From assembly GCA_041390105.1 (NCBI GenBank), contig JAWKQO010000001.1, forward strand, positions 2,048,001 through 2,112,000: DNA of 64,000 bases. The letters are read 5' to 3'. Positions 1-8,900 of the stretch are shown piece after piece. The DNA comes from Gemmatimonadota bacterium (lineage in GTDB: Bacteria; Gemmatimonadota; Gemmatimonadetes; Longimicrobiales; Gaopeijiaceae). A program made the position numbers and the translations under genes. The notes below the pieces were generated by a model, which was given only the letters and a program-made list of their open reading frames with translations, was not told the origin of the DNA and did not search any database. How positions within the stretch are numbered: the stretch's first letter is position 1; each line of letters starts with the position of its first letter.

Positions 1-396
1 GTTGGACGTGGCCGCCTCCGGGTCGGCGCGCGCGGCCAGCAGCATCCGCAGCATGTCCGCGTCGCCGGACTGCGCCGCCAGGTGCAGCGGCCGGTAGTGT
101 CCGATGCGCGTTCCCGCGTCCACGTCGGCGCCGGCATACAGCAGCACCTCCGCGAGGGACACGTCCCCGCGCTCCGCAGCCCAGTGCAGCGCGGTCATGC
201 CGTCTCCCTGGGCCGCGTTCACGTCCGCCCCCGCCCGCAACAGCTCCTTGACCGCGTCCAGGTCGCCCCGTTGGGCCGCGTCCGCCACGGGCGTCTCCAG
301 CCCGCTGAGGCCGAGCAACAGGACGGCGAGGCCAAGCAGACCCACCGTGCGCGTGAGGTTGGCGGTACCGCCCAGCGGGCGCATCCGGCTCCTCAT
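1..396 (-). CDS. Ankyrin-repeat protein, exported or membrane-anchored (3' end beyond window)
   Basis: The visible 132 codons encode a short basic N-terminus, one hydrophobic segment (about residues 13-32, rich in Leu/Gly/Val) and then ankyrin repeats: an A-A-x-x-G-D-x-x-x-V-x-x-L-L-x-x-G-A-D-V-N unit, followed by G-M-T-A-L-H-W-A-A-E-R-G-D and R-P-L-H-L-A-A-Q-S-G-D units. The repeats are protein-binding modules; the leader suggests they sit outside the cytoplasm. The ATG at 396 overlaps the stop of the upstream DUF1552 gene by 4 bp (ATGA), so the two are translationally coupled and form one operon with the DUF1592-type gene. The gene runs off the window at position 1, so total repeat number is unknown. 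Confidence 0.85.
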   Translation of the reverse strand, partial: MRSRMRPLGGTANLTRTVGLLGLAVLLLGLSGLETPVADAAQRGDLDAVKELLRAGADVNAAQGDGMTALHWAAERGDVSLAEVLLYAGADVDAGTRIGHYRPLHLAAQSGDADMLRMLLAARADPEAATSN

Positions 397-1781
397 GGCT
401 GGAGCGAGAACTCGCCGGTGCTGTCGCCAAAGGAGGCGAGGTCGTCGTGCCCTAGCCCCTGCAGCAGGGACACGAAGACGTTGGCCATCGGCGTCCCGTC
501 CGGCGCCTTCAGGTGCTGTCCGCCCTGGTGGGCCCCGTTACCGCCGCCGAAGACCACCAACGGACAGCGGCGGTGGTTGTGGAGGTTGGCGTCCCCCATG
601 GGCGAGCCCCATACGACCAGGGACTGATCCAACAGACTGGCGTCGCCATCGCTGGTCTGCTGCAGGCGCTCCAGGAAGTAGGCCAGCTGCCCGACGCGGT
701 ACTGGCAGATCTGGTTGAACTCGAGGATGCTCTTCTGCTTCCCGCCATGGTGCGAAGCCGGATGGAAGGCCTTGTCGGAACCGCTCTCGGGGAACACCCG
801 GTTGGAGGCATCCCGCCCCGTCTTGAACGACACCACGCGCGTCATGTCGGTCTGGAACGCCAGCACCTGCAGGTCGAACATCAGGCGCATGTGCTCGGAG
901 AAGGAGTCCGGCACGCCCGGAGGCGCTTCGGGCAGGTCACGCGGTGCTCCGCTGGTGTTCTGGATCTCGATGCGCTGGATGCGCCGTTCGATCTCGCGGA
1001 CGCTGTCGAGATACTGGTCCACACGCCGCCGGTCTTCGGCGCTCAGATCACGCTTCATCTGCGCGATCTCGGTGGCCACCCAGTCGAGGATGCTACGGTG
1101 CGTGCGGCGGCGTAGCGCTCGCTCCTCCGGCGAGCCGCCGGCTCCGAAGAGGAGGTCGAAGGCCGTCCGGGGATTGCGCACCATGGGCAAGGGGGTCGTC
1201 GCCGACGCCCAGCTGATCGAGTCGGTATAGGAACAGGAGTAGTTGTAGTCGCAGCCCCCACCTTTGTCGGTGCTTTCGATGCAGAGCTGCAGGGAGGGGA
1301 GCACCGTATCCTGGCCGAAGCGCTGTGCATGCAACTGGTCCAGGGAGATGCCACAGTAGATGTCCGAACCCTGGGTCTGCCTGGGATGGGACTGCGTCAG
1401 GAACACGGCGCTGGAGCGGAAGTGGTCGCCGCCCACCTCCTCGGCGTCGAAGGCCTCGGCCATGCGCACGTCGGTGTTGCTGACGATGGTCATGCGCTCG
1501 CGCCACGACTCCAACGACTTGAGGACGTTGCCCGCCTCCAGCTCGTAGTCTCGTCCCACCGCCGCAGGCGCGAACAGGTTCTGGGATGCGCCCCATTCGT
1601 TGCAGCCCGGCACCCCGTGCACTTCCTCGATGCACACGAGGCGGGTCGGCGACGAGGCCCGGCCCATTCCATTCCGCCGTCCGGCGGGAAGCATCGCGTC
1701 CAGGAGCGGCATCGCCAACGTGGCGCCCGCTCCTCGCAGGAAGGTGCGGCGCGGCACCGTCTTTCCGGTCAGGAAGTGCAT
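393..1781 (-). CDS. DUF1552 domain protein, Tat-exported
   Basis: 462 residues. The N-terminus has a twin-arginine signal (V-P-R-R-T-F-L-R-G-A-G-A-T-L-A-M-P-L-L-D), so export in folded form is likely. The rest matches the DUF1552 family: it contains the conserved G-C-N-E-W-G, Q-S-H-P-R-Q, S-L-D-Q-L-H-A-Q and H-P-A-S-H-H-G-G segments and a C-terminal V-V-W-G-S-P-M-G-D-A-N-L-H-N-H-R block. DUF1552 proteins are known mainly from Planctomycetota, Acidobacteriota and Gemmatimonadota and are nearly always beside DUF1592-type cytochrome proteins; their reaction is not established. Here the start is 20 bp after the stop of such a gene, and the stop overlaps the ankyrin gene start, so the three are one transcription unit. 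Confidence 0.9.
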   Translation of the reverse strand: MHFLTGKTVPRRTFLRGAGATLAMPLLDAMLPAGRRNGMGRASSPTRLVCIEEVHGVPGCNEWGASQNLFAPAAVGRDYELEAGNVLKSLESWRERMTIVSNTDVRMAEAFDAEEVGGDHFRSSAVFLTQSHPRQTQGSDIYCGISLDQLHAQRFGQDTVLPSLQLCIESTDKGGGCDYNYSCSYTDSISWASATTPLPMVRNPRTAFDLLFGAGGSPEERALRRRTHRSILDWVATEIAQMKRDLSAEDRRRVDQYLDSVREIERRIQRIEIQNTSGAPRDLPEAPPGVPDSFSEHMRLMFDLQVLAFQTDMTRVVSFKTGRDASNRVFPESGSDKAFHPASHHGGKQKSILEFNQICQYRVGQLAYFLERLQQTSDGDASLLDQSLVVWGSPMGDANLHNHRRCPLVVFGGGNGAHQGGQHLKAPDGTPMANVFVSLLQGLGHDDLASFGDSTGEFSLQP

Positions 1782-1801
1782 GGTGGTACGGTCCCCTACG
1801 T

Positions 1802-4333
1802 TCAGCGAGTCCGCTCGTCAGTAGTGCTGGCTCCGGGCGACGCCTGCTTCATGCGGAAGGCGTCGCTCTGGATGACACCCAGGATGAAGGCCGACATGCG
1901 GTAGTCCTGTGCTGCGGCCGCCGCCGCGATCGCCCGCACCGTGGGCTGGTCCTCGGTCTCCACACGTCGGCCCAGCGCGTAGGCCATCAGGTTCTGCGTG
2001 AAGGTCCGGGACAGGGAGATCGGCCGCTCCAGCAGCACCCGCGAGAGGTCGGCCGGGCTGGCAATCTCGGTACCGTCGAAGAACGTGCCCTGCGTGTCCA
2101 GCGGGACCCCGTTCTCGCGGATGCGCCACTTGCCCGTCACGTCGAAGTTGTCCAACGCCAACCCGATGGGGTCGATGACCTGGTGGCAGGACGCGCAGCT
2201 CGGGTTGGCCCGGTGCAATTCCATGCGCTGCCGGGTGCTGAGCACCTCTCCCGCACGAGCCGACGCCGTTTCCTCCAGGTCCGGCACACCGGGCGGCGGT
2301 GGCGGCGGAGGCGTGCCCAACAGCACCTCCATCACCCACTTGCCACGCAACACCGGTGACGTGCGATTGCCGAGCGACGTCTGCACCAGGACGCTCCCGT
2401 GGCCGAGGATCCCGCGCCGCTCGTCCCCGGACAGCTTCACCAGGCGGAACTCCTCCCCGTAGACGTCGGGCACCCCGTAGTGCGCGGCCAGCCGCTCGTT
2501 CAGAAACGTGTAGTCGGCTCCGTACAGATCGAGCAGGCTCCGGTCCTCGCGCACCAGATGATCGAAGAACAGCTCGGTCTCCTGTCGCATCGCCTGCGCC
2601 AGCTGCCGGCTGTAGTTCGGAAACCAGAAGGCGTCAGGCTGGACCTTGTCGAGGTCCTGCAGACGCAGCCAAAGCCCGGCGAAGCGCGTCGCCAACGACG
2701 CCGAGCGCGGGTCGGCGAGCAGTCGGCGCGCCTCCGCCTCCAGCACGGTCGCATCACTCAACTGGCCGCTGGCCGCCGTGCGTTGCAGACGCTCGTCCGG
2801 CACCGTGCCCCAGAGGAAGAACGAGAGGCGCGCGGCCAGGTCCGGACCCGAAAGCGTATAGACCTCCCCAGGAACCGCCGAGCGGGGCTCACGCTCCATG
2901 CGGAACAGGAAGTGCGGGCTCACCAGGATGGCTTCCAGCGCAGTGCGCACGCCGACCTCGAAGCCACCTTCCTCGGCGCCCAGCTCGTAGAAGCGCATCA
3001 GATCGGCGAGGTCGTCTCCCTCGAGCGCGCGACCGTAGGCGCGAGCAGCCAGCCGTCCCACGATCGCCTCTGCGCAGGGCTGCTCTTCACGGGGCGTGGT
3101 GGGCCGGCAGGTGAAGATGCGCTTGCGCGACGGCGTCTCGGAGACCCCCACGGCGTTGTACGGACCCTCGAGCGTCATCGCGGTGATGTGCGGGAGCGAG
3201 GTGGTGCCGTAGGACGCTTCCGTTCCGGTCAGCGACCAATCGTTGGGGCGGATCAGGTCCTCGTAGGGGCCGTCCATCCGGCGGACGAACGCGGCGACCA
3301 CCCGGTGCTCACCCGCGCGGATGAACACGGGATCGGTGCGCACCGGGAAGGCCTTGCGACCCTGGAAGTCGATGTCGCCGCCATACTGCACGAGCGCCAC
3401 GCGCTCGCCGTCCACGGAGACGTCGATGTCATGGAAGCGCTCGCCCCACCCCGACATGAAGGCCAGATCGACCGTGTACTCGCCGTCGGCTGGGAAGGAG
3501 TGCAGCACGCTGATCCCGCCGCGCGTGCCGAAGGGGGCACCTTCGACCCGCTCCCATTCGTGTTGGGAGACCTGCGGCGCGTTGGTGAAGGTGACCGAGC
3601 TCGCCGGCGCGTCCTTCTGACCGATCGCGCGTCGCGCCACCTCGGAAGCCGCCGTCAGATACGCATCCATCAGCGTGGGAGAGATGGTCTGCGCATCGGC
3701 GATGTTGTCGAACGACGAGCTGAGCGGATCGGCGGGCAGCCACTCCGCCGCATCCACGGTGATGCCCAGGACGTCCAGGACGAGGCGCGCGTACTCCGCT
3801 CGGTTGAGCCGCTGGAAGGGGCGCGTCCCGGGATGCGGATGCGCGGCCGCGGCCCGGTCCACCAGCGTCTCCAGGGTCGAGGCCAACGCCTGCAGCGAGT
3901 CCCCTGCGGGTCGGTCCGCACCCCGCGGCGGCATCATACCCGCCCGCAACTTGCGGATCATGCGCTCCGCGGTCTCGACCTCCGCCGCGGCCCCGTCCAC
4001 CGCGAAGTCCGCGAGAGAGAGATTGCCGCTTTGGCGTCGCTCGTTGTGGCAGCGCTGACAGTAGCGGTCGATCAGACCGTCCAGCTCGGGCGCGGCCGCG
4101 GAAGCGGCGGCCGTTGGGGCCGGGTCGTGCCGCTGGGTCCGAGACGCCCCCGGCGCGGAGCCCACCGGTCCGTGCCGGTCGGTCCGGGCCACCTGCCGCA
4201 CCAGGGTGTCGGCCATCACCTGGGCAGCCGGCTTCCAGGAGGGGCCGCCGGAGCCCACGGTCGGGCTGCCCGCCGCCGGGCGGACCACCAGGAGGGCGCT
4301 GCCCGCCAGAAGGGCCGGAACCAGTACCTTCAC
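1802..4333 (-). CDS. DUF1587/DUF1595/DUF1592/DUF1588/DUF1585 protein with haem c motifs
   Basis: 843 residues from a GTG at 4333, chosen because a GAGGT Shine-Dalgarno lies upstream, a signal peptide (V-K-V-L-V-P-A-L-L-A-G-S-A-L-L-V-V) begins there, and longer reading would run into the dipeptidase gene. Two CxxCH haem-attachment motifs are visible: C-Q-R-C-H near residue 92 (an N-terminal cytochrome-c-like domain) and C-A-S-C-H in the C-terminal DUF1588 region. Between them are the family's R-L-N-R-A-E-Y block (DUF1587) and the F-L-W-G-T-V-P-D block (DUF1592). These proteins are exported and probably redox-active; the substrate is unknown. The gene leads the operon with the DUF1552 and ankyrin genes. 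Confidence 0.88.
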   Translation of the reverse strand: MKVLVPALLAGSALLVVRPAAGSPTVGSGGPSWKPAAQVMADTLVRQVARTDRHGPVGSAPGASRTQRHDPAPTAAASAAAPELDGLIDRYCQRCHNERRQSGNLSLADFAVDGAAAEVETAERMIRKLRAGMMPPRGADRPAGDSLQALASTLETLVDRAAAAHPHPGTRPFQRLNRAEYARLVLDVLGITVDAAEWLPADPLSSSFDNIADAQTISPTLMDAYLTAASEVARRAIGQKDAPASSVTFTNAPQVSQHEWERVEGAPFGTRGGISVLHSFPADGEYTVDLAFMSGWGERFHDIDVSVDGERVALVQYGGDIDFQGRKAFPVRTDPVFIRAGEHRVVAAFVRRMDGPYEDLIRPNDWSLTGTEASYGTTSLPHITAMTLEGPYNAVGVSETPSRKRIFTCRPTTPREEQPCAEAIVGRLAARAYGRALEGDDLADLMRFYELGAEEGGFEVGVRTALEAILVSPHFLFRMEREPRSAVPGEVYTLSGPDLAARLSFFLWGTVPDERLQRTAASGQLSDATVLEAEARRLLADPRSASLATRFAGLWLRLQDLDKVQPDAFWFPNYSRQLAQAMRQETELFFDHLVREDRSLLDLYGADYTFLNERLAAHYGVPDVYGEEFRLVKLSGDERRGILGHGSVLVQTSLGNRTSPVLRGKWVMEVLLGTPPPPPPPGVPDLEETASARAGEVLSTRQRMELHRANPSCASCHQVIDPIGLALDNFDVTGKWRIRENGVPLDTQGTFFDGTEIASPADLSRVLLERPISLSRTFTQNLMAYALGRRVETEDQPTVRAIAAAAAAQDYRMSAFILGVIQSDAFRMKQASPGASTTDERTR

Positions 4334-4446
4334 GCCTGACCTCGGGTTGGAGCTGCGATGGTGCAGGCCGGAGGAACTCCCCCCGGGCGACCAGCCAGGT
4401 GCGAAAAATGCCCGGGGCGCCTGGGGACCGCCAGGGTCGACTCGGC

Positions 4447-5622
4447 TCAGCCCCCCCAGACCTCCCCGAACAACCGCAGGAAGTTGGCGCCCAACACCTT
4501 CTCCACCACCGCCCAGGAGTGGCCGCGCTGACGGAGCAGACCCGCCAGCTTGCGGAACTGGTCGGGCCCCTGCAGGTCCGGGATCATCGGGACCACGTCG
4601 GCCGACTCGCCCTGGGCGCCGATGCCGGCGGCGGCGCGCTGACGGATCTCCTCGCGGATCACGGCCCGGTAGGCCTCCATGTCGTCCACCTGGGTCGTTC
4701 CCCCGTCCGTGCCGATCCCCACGTGGTCCTCCCCGCACACGTTCAGGGCATGCTCGACATGCCGCACCACGTCCTCGGCCCGGGCCTGTCCCTGGGGATG
4801 CAGGAAGGGCATGAAGTAGATGCCGGCCACGCCGCCCTTGTCGGCAAGCAGGCGGAGCTCCTCATCCGTCTTGTTGCGCGGCAGATCGGTGACGGCGCGG
4901 CACCCCGTGTGGGTGATGGCGATCGGCCCGGACGAGGCCCGGATCGCATCCAGACAGGTGCGCTCGCCCGAATGACTCAGGTCCGCGAGCACGCGCGCGC
5001 CGTGGAGCCGCTCCAGCACTTCGAACCCGAAGGGCGTCAAGCCGCGATTCTCGGTCTCCATGGATCCGTCACCCACCTGGTTCCGCACGTTGTAGGTGAG
5101 CTGGATGATGCGGACGCCCAGGTCGGCGAAGGTATCCACTCGCTCCGCCCGCTCTCCCACCATCGCCGAGTTCTGGAAGCCGAAGATGATGCCCGTGCGT
5201 CCGCTCTGTTTCGCGGTCTCGATGTCCGCCGCGGTCCAGACCTTGAGCAGCACCTCCGGGTAGCGGCGCACGATGGCGTCCCACCTGCCGATCTCCTGGA
5301 TCGTGTACTCGAACGGGTCGAAGGGGCCCGCCACGTAGCCGAGCGTGAGGTTCAGGGCGCTGGTGCCGGAGTTCACCACGTCCTGAAGCGCCCGTCGGTC
5401 CAGCTCGCGTTTCAGATCGGAGGGGTCGGTCCCGAGGCCGGCAGCGGCGTCACCCGGCGTGCGCAGGTTGGGATTGGCGATGCCGCCCAGCGCGTTGATG
5501 ACCACCGTCTCGCGCAGTGAGGGCAGGCCCTGCCGGTGAAGCGCCTCGGCGAAACGGAAAGGGAGGAGCGGCGTGCCGGCCAGGACGGCGGAGCGCTTCA
5601 GGAAGTCACGGCGATCGAGCAT
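4447..5622 (-). CDS. Membrane dipeptidase family (M19) hydrolase, Tat-exported
   Basis: 391 residues, the usual length for family M19 (renal-dipeptidase type zinc enzymes that cleave dipeptides). The N-terminus is a twin-arginine-like signal (D-R-R-D-F-L-K-R-S-A-V-L-A-G). Family blocks are present: G-F-Q-N-S (metal-bridging region), A-D-L-S-H-S-G-E-R-T, I-A-I-T-H-T-G-C-R-A-V, R-N-K-T-D-E-E-L and G-I-G-T-D-G-G-T near the C-terminus. The usual S-H-S after the second histidine block is T-H-T here, a mild divergence. It is followed after 113 bp, same strand, by the haem-protein gene; co-transcription is possible but not shown. Divergent from the glutamate-synthase-like gene. Confidence 0.88.
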   Translation of the reverse strand: MLDRRDFLKRSAVLAGTPLLPFRFAEALHRQGLPSLRETVVINALGGIANPNLRTPGDAAAGLGTDPSDLKRELDRRALQDVVNSGTSALNLTLGYVAGPFDPFEYTIQEIGRWDAIVRRYPEVLLKVWTAADIETAKQSGRTGIIFGFQNSAMVGERAERVDTFADLGVRIIQLTYNVRNQVGDGSMETENRGLTPFGFEVLERLHGARVLADLSHSGERTCLDAIRASSGPIAITHTGCRAVTDLPRNKTDEELRLLADKGGVAGIYFMPFLHPQGQARAEDVVRHVEHALNVCGEDHVGIGTDGGTTQVDDMEAYRAVIREEIRQRAAAGIGAQGESADVVPMIPDLQGPDQFRKLAGLLRQRGHSWAVVEKVLGANFLRLFGEVWGG

Positions 5623-5788
5623 GGCTCACGGGGTTGGAGACGAGTCCCAAGAGACACTCCGCCTCGGGAGATCGCCAGGTCCCGCACGGCTGCCGCCCTG
5701 CAAGATCCGCCACCTCCGTCCGACACTCTCTCGAAGCGGGGCCCTCCGGTCGAGGGACCCCAAGTCCCTGGTCGGGGGGTCGCAGCGC

Positions 5789-7378
5789 ATGTGGATCCTG
5801 GTCATCGTGGTCGGCGTCGTCGCCGCCGTGGCGTTGCGTGACGTCACGCAGACCAAGCACGCCATCCAGCGCAACTTCCCCATCGTCGGACATTTCCGCT
5901 ATTGGCTCGAGTCCGTGGGACCCGAGCTCCGTCAGTACATCGTGACCTCGAACACCGAGGAACGGCCCTTCTCCCGCGCCCAACGTCGTTGGGTCTACGC
6001 CTCGGCCAAGGGACAGAACAACTACTTCGGATTCGGAACCGACGAGCGCGTCGAGGAGGATCCGAACTTCCTGATCATCAAGCATTCCGCCTTCGGGGAG
6101 TCGGGCACCACCGCTCCGCACGGCGCTGAGGAGAAGGGGGCTCGCAAGTACTGGATCCCCTCCGCCAAGGTGCTGGGTGGGCCTCGGGGCCGGAAGCACG
6201 CCTTCCGGCCCGACTCCGCCGTCTACGTCTCCGGCATGAGCTTCGGCGCGCTTTCCGCACGCGCGGTCGAAGCCATGAACCGCGGCGCACTCCTGGCGGG
6301 TTGCCTGCACAACACCGGTGAGGGCGGCGTGGGGCCCCACCACGCGCACGGCGCCGACCTCATCTGGCAGCTGGGGACCGGCTACTTCGGCGCTCGCGAC
6401 GAACAGGGTCGCTTCAGCGAGGCACGACTCCTGGAGCGTCTGGAGCACTACTCGGTGCGCGCCATCGAGATCAAGCTCAGCCAGGGAGCCAAGCCCGGGC
6501 TGGGGGGCGTGCTTCCCGCCGCGAAGGTCTCGCCCGAGATCGCACGCATCCGGGGCGTGCCCGCCGGCAAGGACTGCGTGAGCCCAGCCCGCCACTCCGC
6601 TTTTCACGACGTCGACTCCATGCTGGACTTCGTGGAGCACATCGCCGAGGTCACCGGTCTGCCCGTGGGCATCAAGTCCGCGGTGGGGGAGATCGAGTTC
6701 TGGCAGGAGCTCGCCCGTCACATGGCAGGCGGGGACCGTGGCGTCGACTTCATCACCGTGGACGGCGGAGAGGGAGGCACCGGTGCGGCGCCCCTGGTGT
6801 TCGCGGACCACGTGGCCCTGCCCTTCAAGCTCGGGTTCTCCCGCGTGTACCGCACGTTCGCCGAAGCGGGCCTGGCCGAGCGCGTCACCTTCGTGGGCTC
6901 GGGCAAGCTGGGCTTTCCTGAGAACGCCCTGTTGGGATTCTCCCTGGGCTGCGATCTGGTCGCGGTAGCGCGCGAGGCCATGATGTCCATCGGATGCATC
7001 CAGGCTCAACGCTGTCACACCGGCCACTGCCCGGCTGGAGTGGCGACGCAGAACGCGTGGCTGATGCGCGGCCTCGATCCGACGGACAAATCGGCCCGCC
7101 TCGCCAACTATGTGCTCACGCTACGCAAAGAGCTCCTGTGGCTGAGTCACACCTGCGGGGTGGCCCATCCTGGGTTGGTGACCGGAGACCACCTGGAACT
7201 GCTCGACGGGCACTTCGGTGCCAAGACCGTCGATGCCGTCTTCCACTACGAGAAGGGGTGGGGACTGCCGGGAGCGGAGGACCGCACACGTCTGGTGGCC
7301 CTCCTGCGCGGCGCCGATCCCTCCTCCGAGCCCGGATTCCTGCCAGAGAGCACCGACGAGGCGCGTCGCAGCGCCTGA
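5789..7378 (+). CDS. FMN-binding glutamate synthase family protein
   Basis: 529 residues from the ATG at 5789; earlier in-frame codons give a basic stretch without family character, whereas this start puts a transmembrane helix (I-L-V-I-V-V-G-V-V-A-A-V-A-L) at the N-terminus as in stand-alone members. The body is the FMN-binding (beta/alpha)8 domain of glutamate synthase: S-F-G-A-L-S, G-E-G-G-V, I-E-I-K-L-S-Q-G-A-K-P-G, T-V-D-G-G-E-G-G-T-G-A-A-P. It keeps the 3Fe-4S cysteine pattern C-x5-C-x4-C (C-I-Q-A-Q-R-C-H-T-G-H-C-P-A-G). The amidotransferase domain of true GltB is absent, so it is a membrane-tethered relative whose physiological substrate is not known. Convergent with the MFS gene. Confidence 0.88.
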   Translation: MWILVIVVGVVAAVALRDVTQTKHAIQRNFPIVGHFRYWLESVGPELRQYIVTSNTEERPFSRAQRRWVYASAKGQNNYFGFGTDERVEEDPNFLIIKHSAFGESGTTAPHGAEEKGARKYWIPSAKVLGGPRGRKHAFRPDSAVYVSGMSFGALSARAVEAMNRGALLAGCLHNTGEGGVGPHHAHGADLIWQLGTGYFGARDEQGRFSEARLLERLEHYSVRAIEIKLSQGAKPGLGGVLPAAKVSPEIARIRGVPAGKDCVSPARHSAFHDVDSMLDFVEHIAEVTGLPVGIKSAVGEIEFWQELARHMAGGDRGVDFITVDGGEGGTGAAPLVFADHVALPFKLGFSRVYRTFAEAGLAERVTFVGSGKLGFPENALLGFSLGCDLVAVAREAMMSIGCIQAQRCHTGHCPAGVATQNAWLMRGLDPTDKSARLANYVLTLRKELLWLSHTCGVAHPGLVTGDHLELLDGHFGAKTVDAVFHYEKGWGLPGAEDRTRLVALLRGADPSSEPGFLPESTDEARRSA

Positions 7379-7421
7379 GCCCGTCGGCGACCATCGGGGT
7401 GCCTTGCGCCCCGTGGTCCAC

Positions 7422-7467
7422 GCACGCGAGACGATGCCAGGGCGTCGTCGCCTGGTCGTCTCCGTGC
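7422..7467. terminator. Long imperfect hairpin between convergent genes
   Basis: Arms GCACG(C)GAGACGA(TG)CCAGG and the complement CCTGG-TCGTCTC-CGTGC pair over about 17 bp with small bulges. It lies in the 134-bp gap between the convergent glutamate-synthase-like and MFS genes, where a bidirectional terminator is expected. No T-tract follows, so rho-independent action is uncertain. A second, shorter hairpin (CGGGG/CCCCG) is present at about 7393-7416. Confidence 0.45.
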
Positions 7468-7512
7468 GCGGCTCCTGGCAGGGGCGGGGGACGCCCTTCC
7501 AGAACTCGCAGG

Positions 7513-8709
7513 TCAGGCGGCGTCGACTCGCTGCCTGAACGTCACCGACGCCAGCAGCAGCACCGCCGTGACGCCGACCAGTGCCGCACGGATGCCAAGC
7601 AGATCCGCGAGCACGCCCGCCGTCAGAGCACCGAACGCGTACCCCGAGTCGCGCCATAGCCGGTAGACGCCGAGCGCAGACGCGCGCCCCCGCGCATCCG
7701 TCTGCTCGGAGACGAAGGCCAGCAACGTGGGGTACACCATCCCGGTCCCCAACCCCGAGAAAGTCGCCCCCGCAACGGCGGACGCCCACGAGCCGCCCCA
7801 CGCGAAGAGCGACACACCGCACGCCTGCACTCCCATGCCGGCCACGATCAGGACTCGGCGGCCGATGCGGTCCGAGAGAGGTCCGAAGTAGAGCTGGGTG
7901 ACGGCCCAGATCGCCGGGTACAGCGCGACCACGAAGCCGATCCCTCCGAGCGAGAGAGCCCGCGTGGCCAGGAGCAAGGGCAGAAGACCCCACAGCGCCC
8001 CATCCTTGAAGTTGGTGGCCAGCCCGCAGAGGCTGGCCGAGGACAACCCGGGATGCGCGTACGTTCCTTGCCCGAGCGCGGTGCGCAGCCGGGGAGGGCG
8101 TGGGACGGGCGTCCAGCCCTGCCGTGCGCGAGGGACCGGCCGTGTCTCCCGCACACCGATCGCCAGCAGGAGACCCGCAACCGCGACGCCGAGACCCAGA
8201 TAGTACGGCTCCGGTCGCAGGCCATAGGTGCTGGCGATCACTCCCGTTCCCGCGGCGGTGGCCGACATCCCGGCGTATCCGGCGAACTCGTTCCAGCCGA
8301 TCACCCTGCCCCACAGGCTGCGCGGCGCCAGATCCACCTTCATCACCACGGTCATGGACCACGTCAACGCCTGGTTCATGCCCAACAGCACGTTGGCCAA
8401 GAGCACCCACGCCCAGGAAGGCGCCCACATGAGGATGAGCGGAACCGGAATCGCATAGAGCCACCCGAGGAGCAACAACGGCCGCCGGCCGTGTCGATCC
8501 GCCAGGCTTCCAGCCGCCAGGTTCATCAAGGCCTTGGTGAGCCCGAACGTGACGATGAACGCGGTTGCGGCCACTGTGGAGGCGACGCCGAAGTCGGCTT
8601 CCGCCATTAACGGCAGCACCGTCCGCTCGATGCCCACCATGCCTCCGACGAAGGCATTGTTGAGAACGAGCAGAACGATGCGTGACCAGGCGACTCGGTC
8701 CGTGGGCAC
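7513..8709 (-). CDS. Major facilitator superfamily transporter
   Basis: 398 residues with about 12 hydrophobic segments, the usual MFS size. The cytoplasmic loop 2-3 signature is present as L-A-D-R-H-G-R-R-P-L-L, and its duplicate in the second half as L-S-D-R-I-G-R-R-V-L-I, which fixes the family. Substrate cannot be read from sequence; the single-domain 12-helix type with these loops is typical of drug or small-metabolite exporters. The start at 8709 (M-P-T-D-R-V-A-W-S-R) leads directly into helix 1. Divergent from the D-aminoacylase-like gene across a 191-bp region holding a GC hairpin. Confidence 0.85.
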   Translation of the reverse strand: MPTDRVAWSRIVLLVLNNAFVGGMVGIERTVLPLMAEADFGVASTVAATAFIVTFGLTKALMNLAAGSLADRHGRRPLLLLGWLYAIPVPLILMWAPSWAWVLLANVLLGMNQALTWSMTVVMKVDLAPRSLWGRVIGWNEFAGYAGMSATAAGTGVIASTYGLRPEPYYLGLGVAVAGLLLAIGVRETRPVPRARQGWTPVPRPPRLRTALGQGTYAHPGLSSASLCGLATNFKDGALWGLLPLLLATRALSLGGIGFVVALYPAIWAVTQLYFGPLSDRIGRRVLIVAGMGVQACGVSLFAWGGSWASAVAGATFSGLGTGMVYPTLLAFVSEQTDARGRASALGVYRLWRDSGYAFGALTAGVLADLLGIRAALVGVTAVLLLASVTFRQRVDAA

Positions 8710-8750
8710 CTACATGGCCTTCGGGTGGGGGCAGCGCCCTGTCGATGACC

Positions 8751-8773
8751 GGGCGCGCGCCATTCGCGCGCCC
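8751..8773. repeat. Perfect 9-bp inverted repeat in a divergent promoter region
   Basis: GGGCGCGCG, loop CCATT, CGCGCGCCC. It lies between the divergent MFS (start 8709) and amidohydrolase (start 8901) genes. It could be an operator, or an mRNA leader structure of either gene; the sequence does not decide. Confidence 0.4.
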
Positions 8774-8900
8774 GCTTCTCAGATAGGGCATTGGCAGCAC
8801 TCACGAAAGGACCCGCCTTGGCGGTGGGCCCGCCCGCGCGGTATGGTGCGGGCGCATCTGCGAGCTTCGCTTCGACGCCCTGCCCATCCGGAAGGATGCC

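Noticed and set aside
2399..4339. Long plus-strand reading frame opposite the haem-protein gene
   Set aside because: It is the antisense shadow of a well-supported family protein; its product is Arg/Gly/His/Gln-rich without domains. Such frames are frequent in GC-rich DNA.
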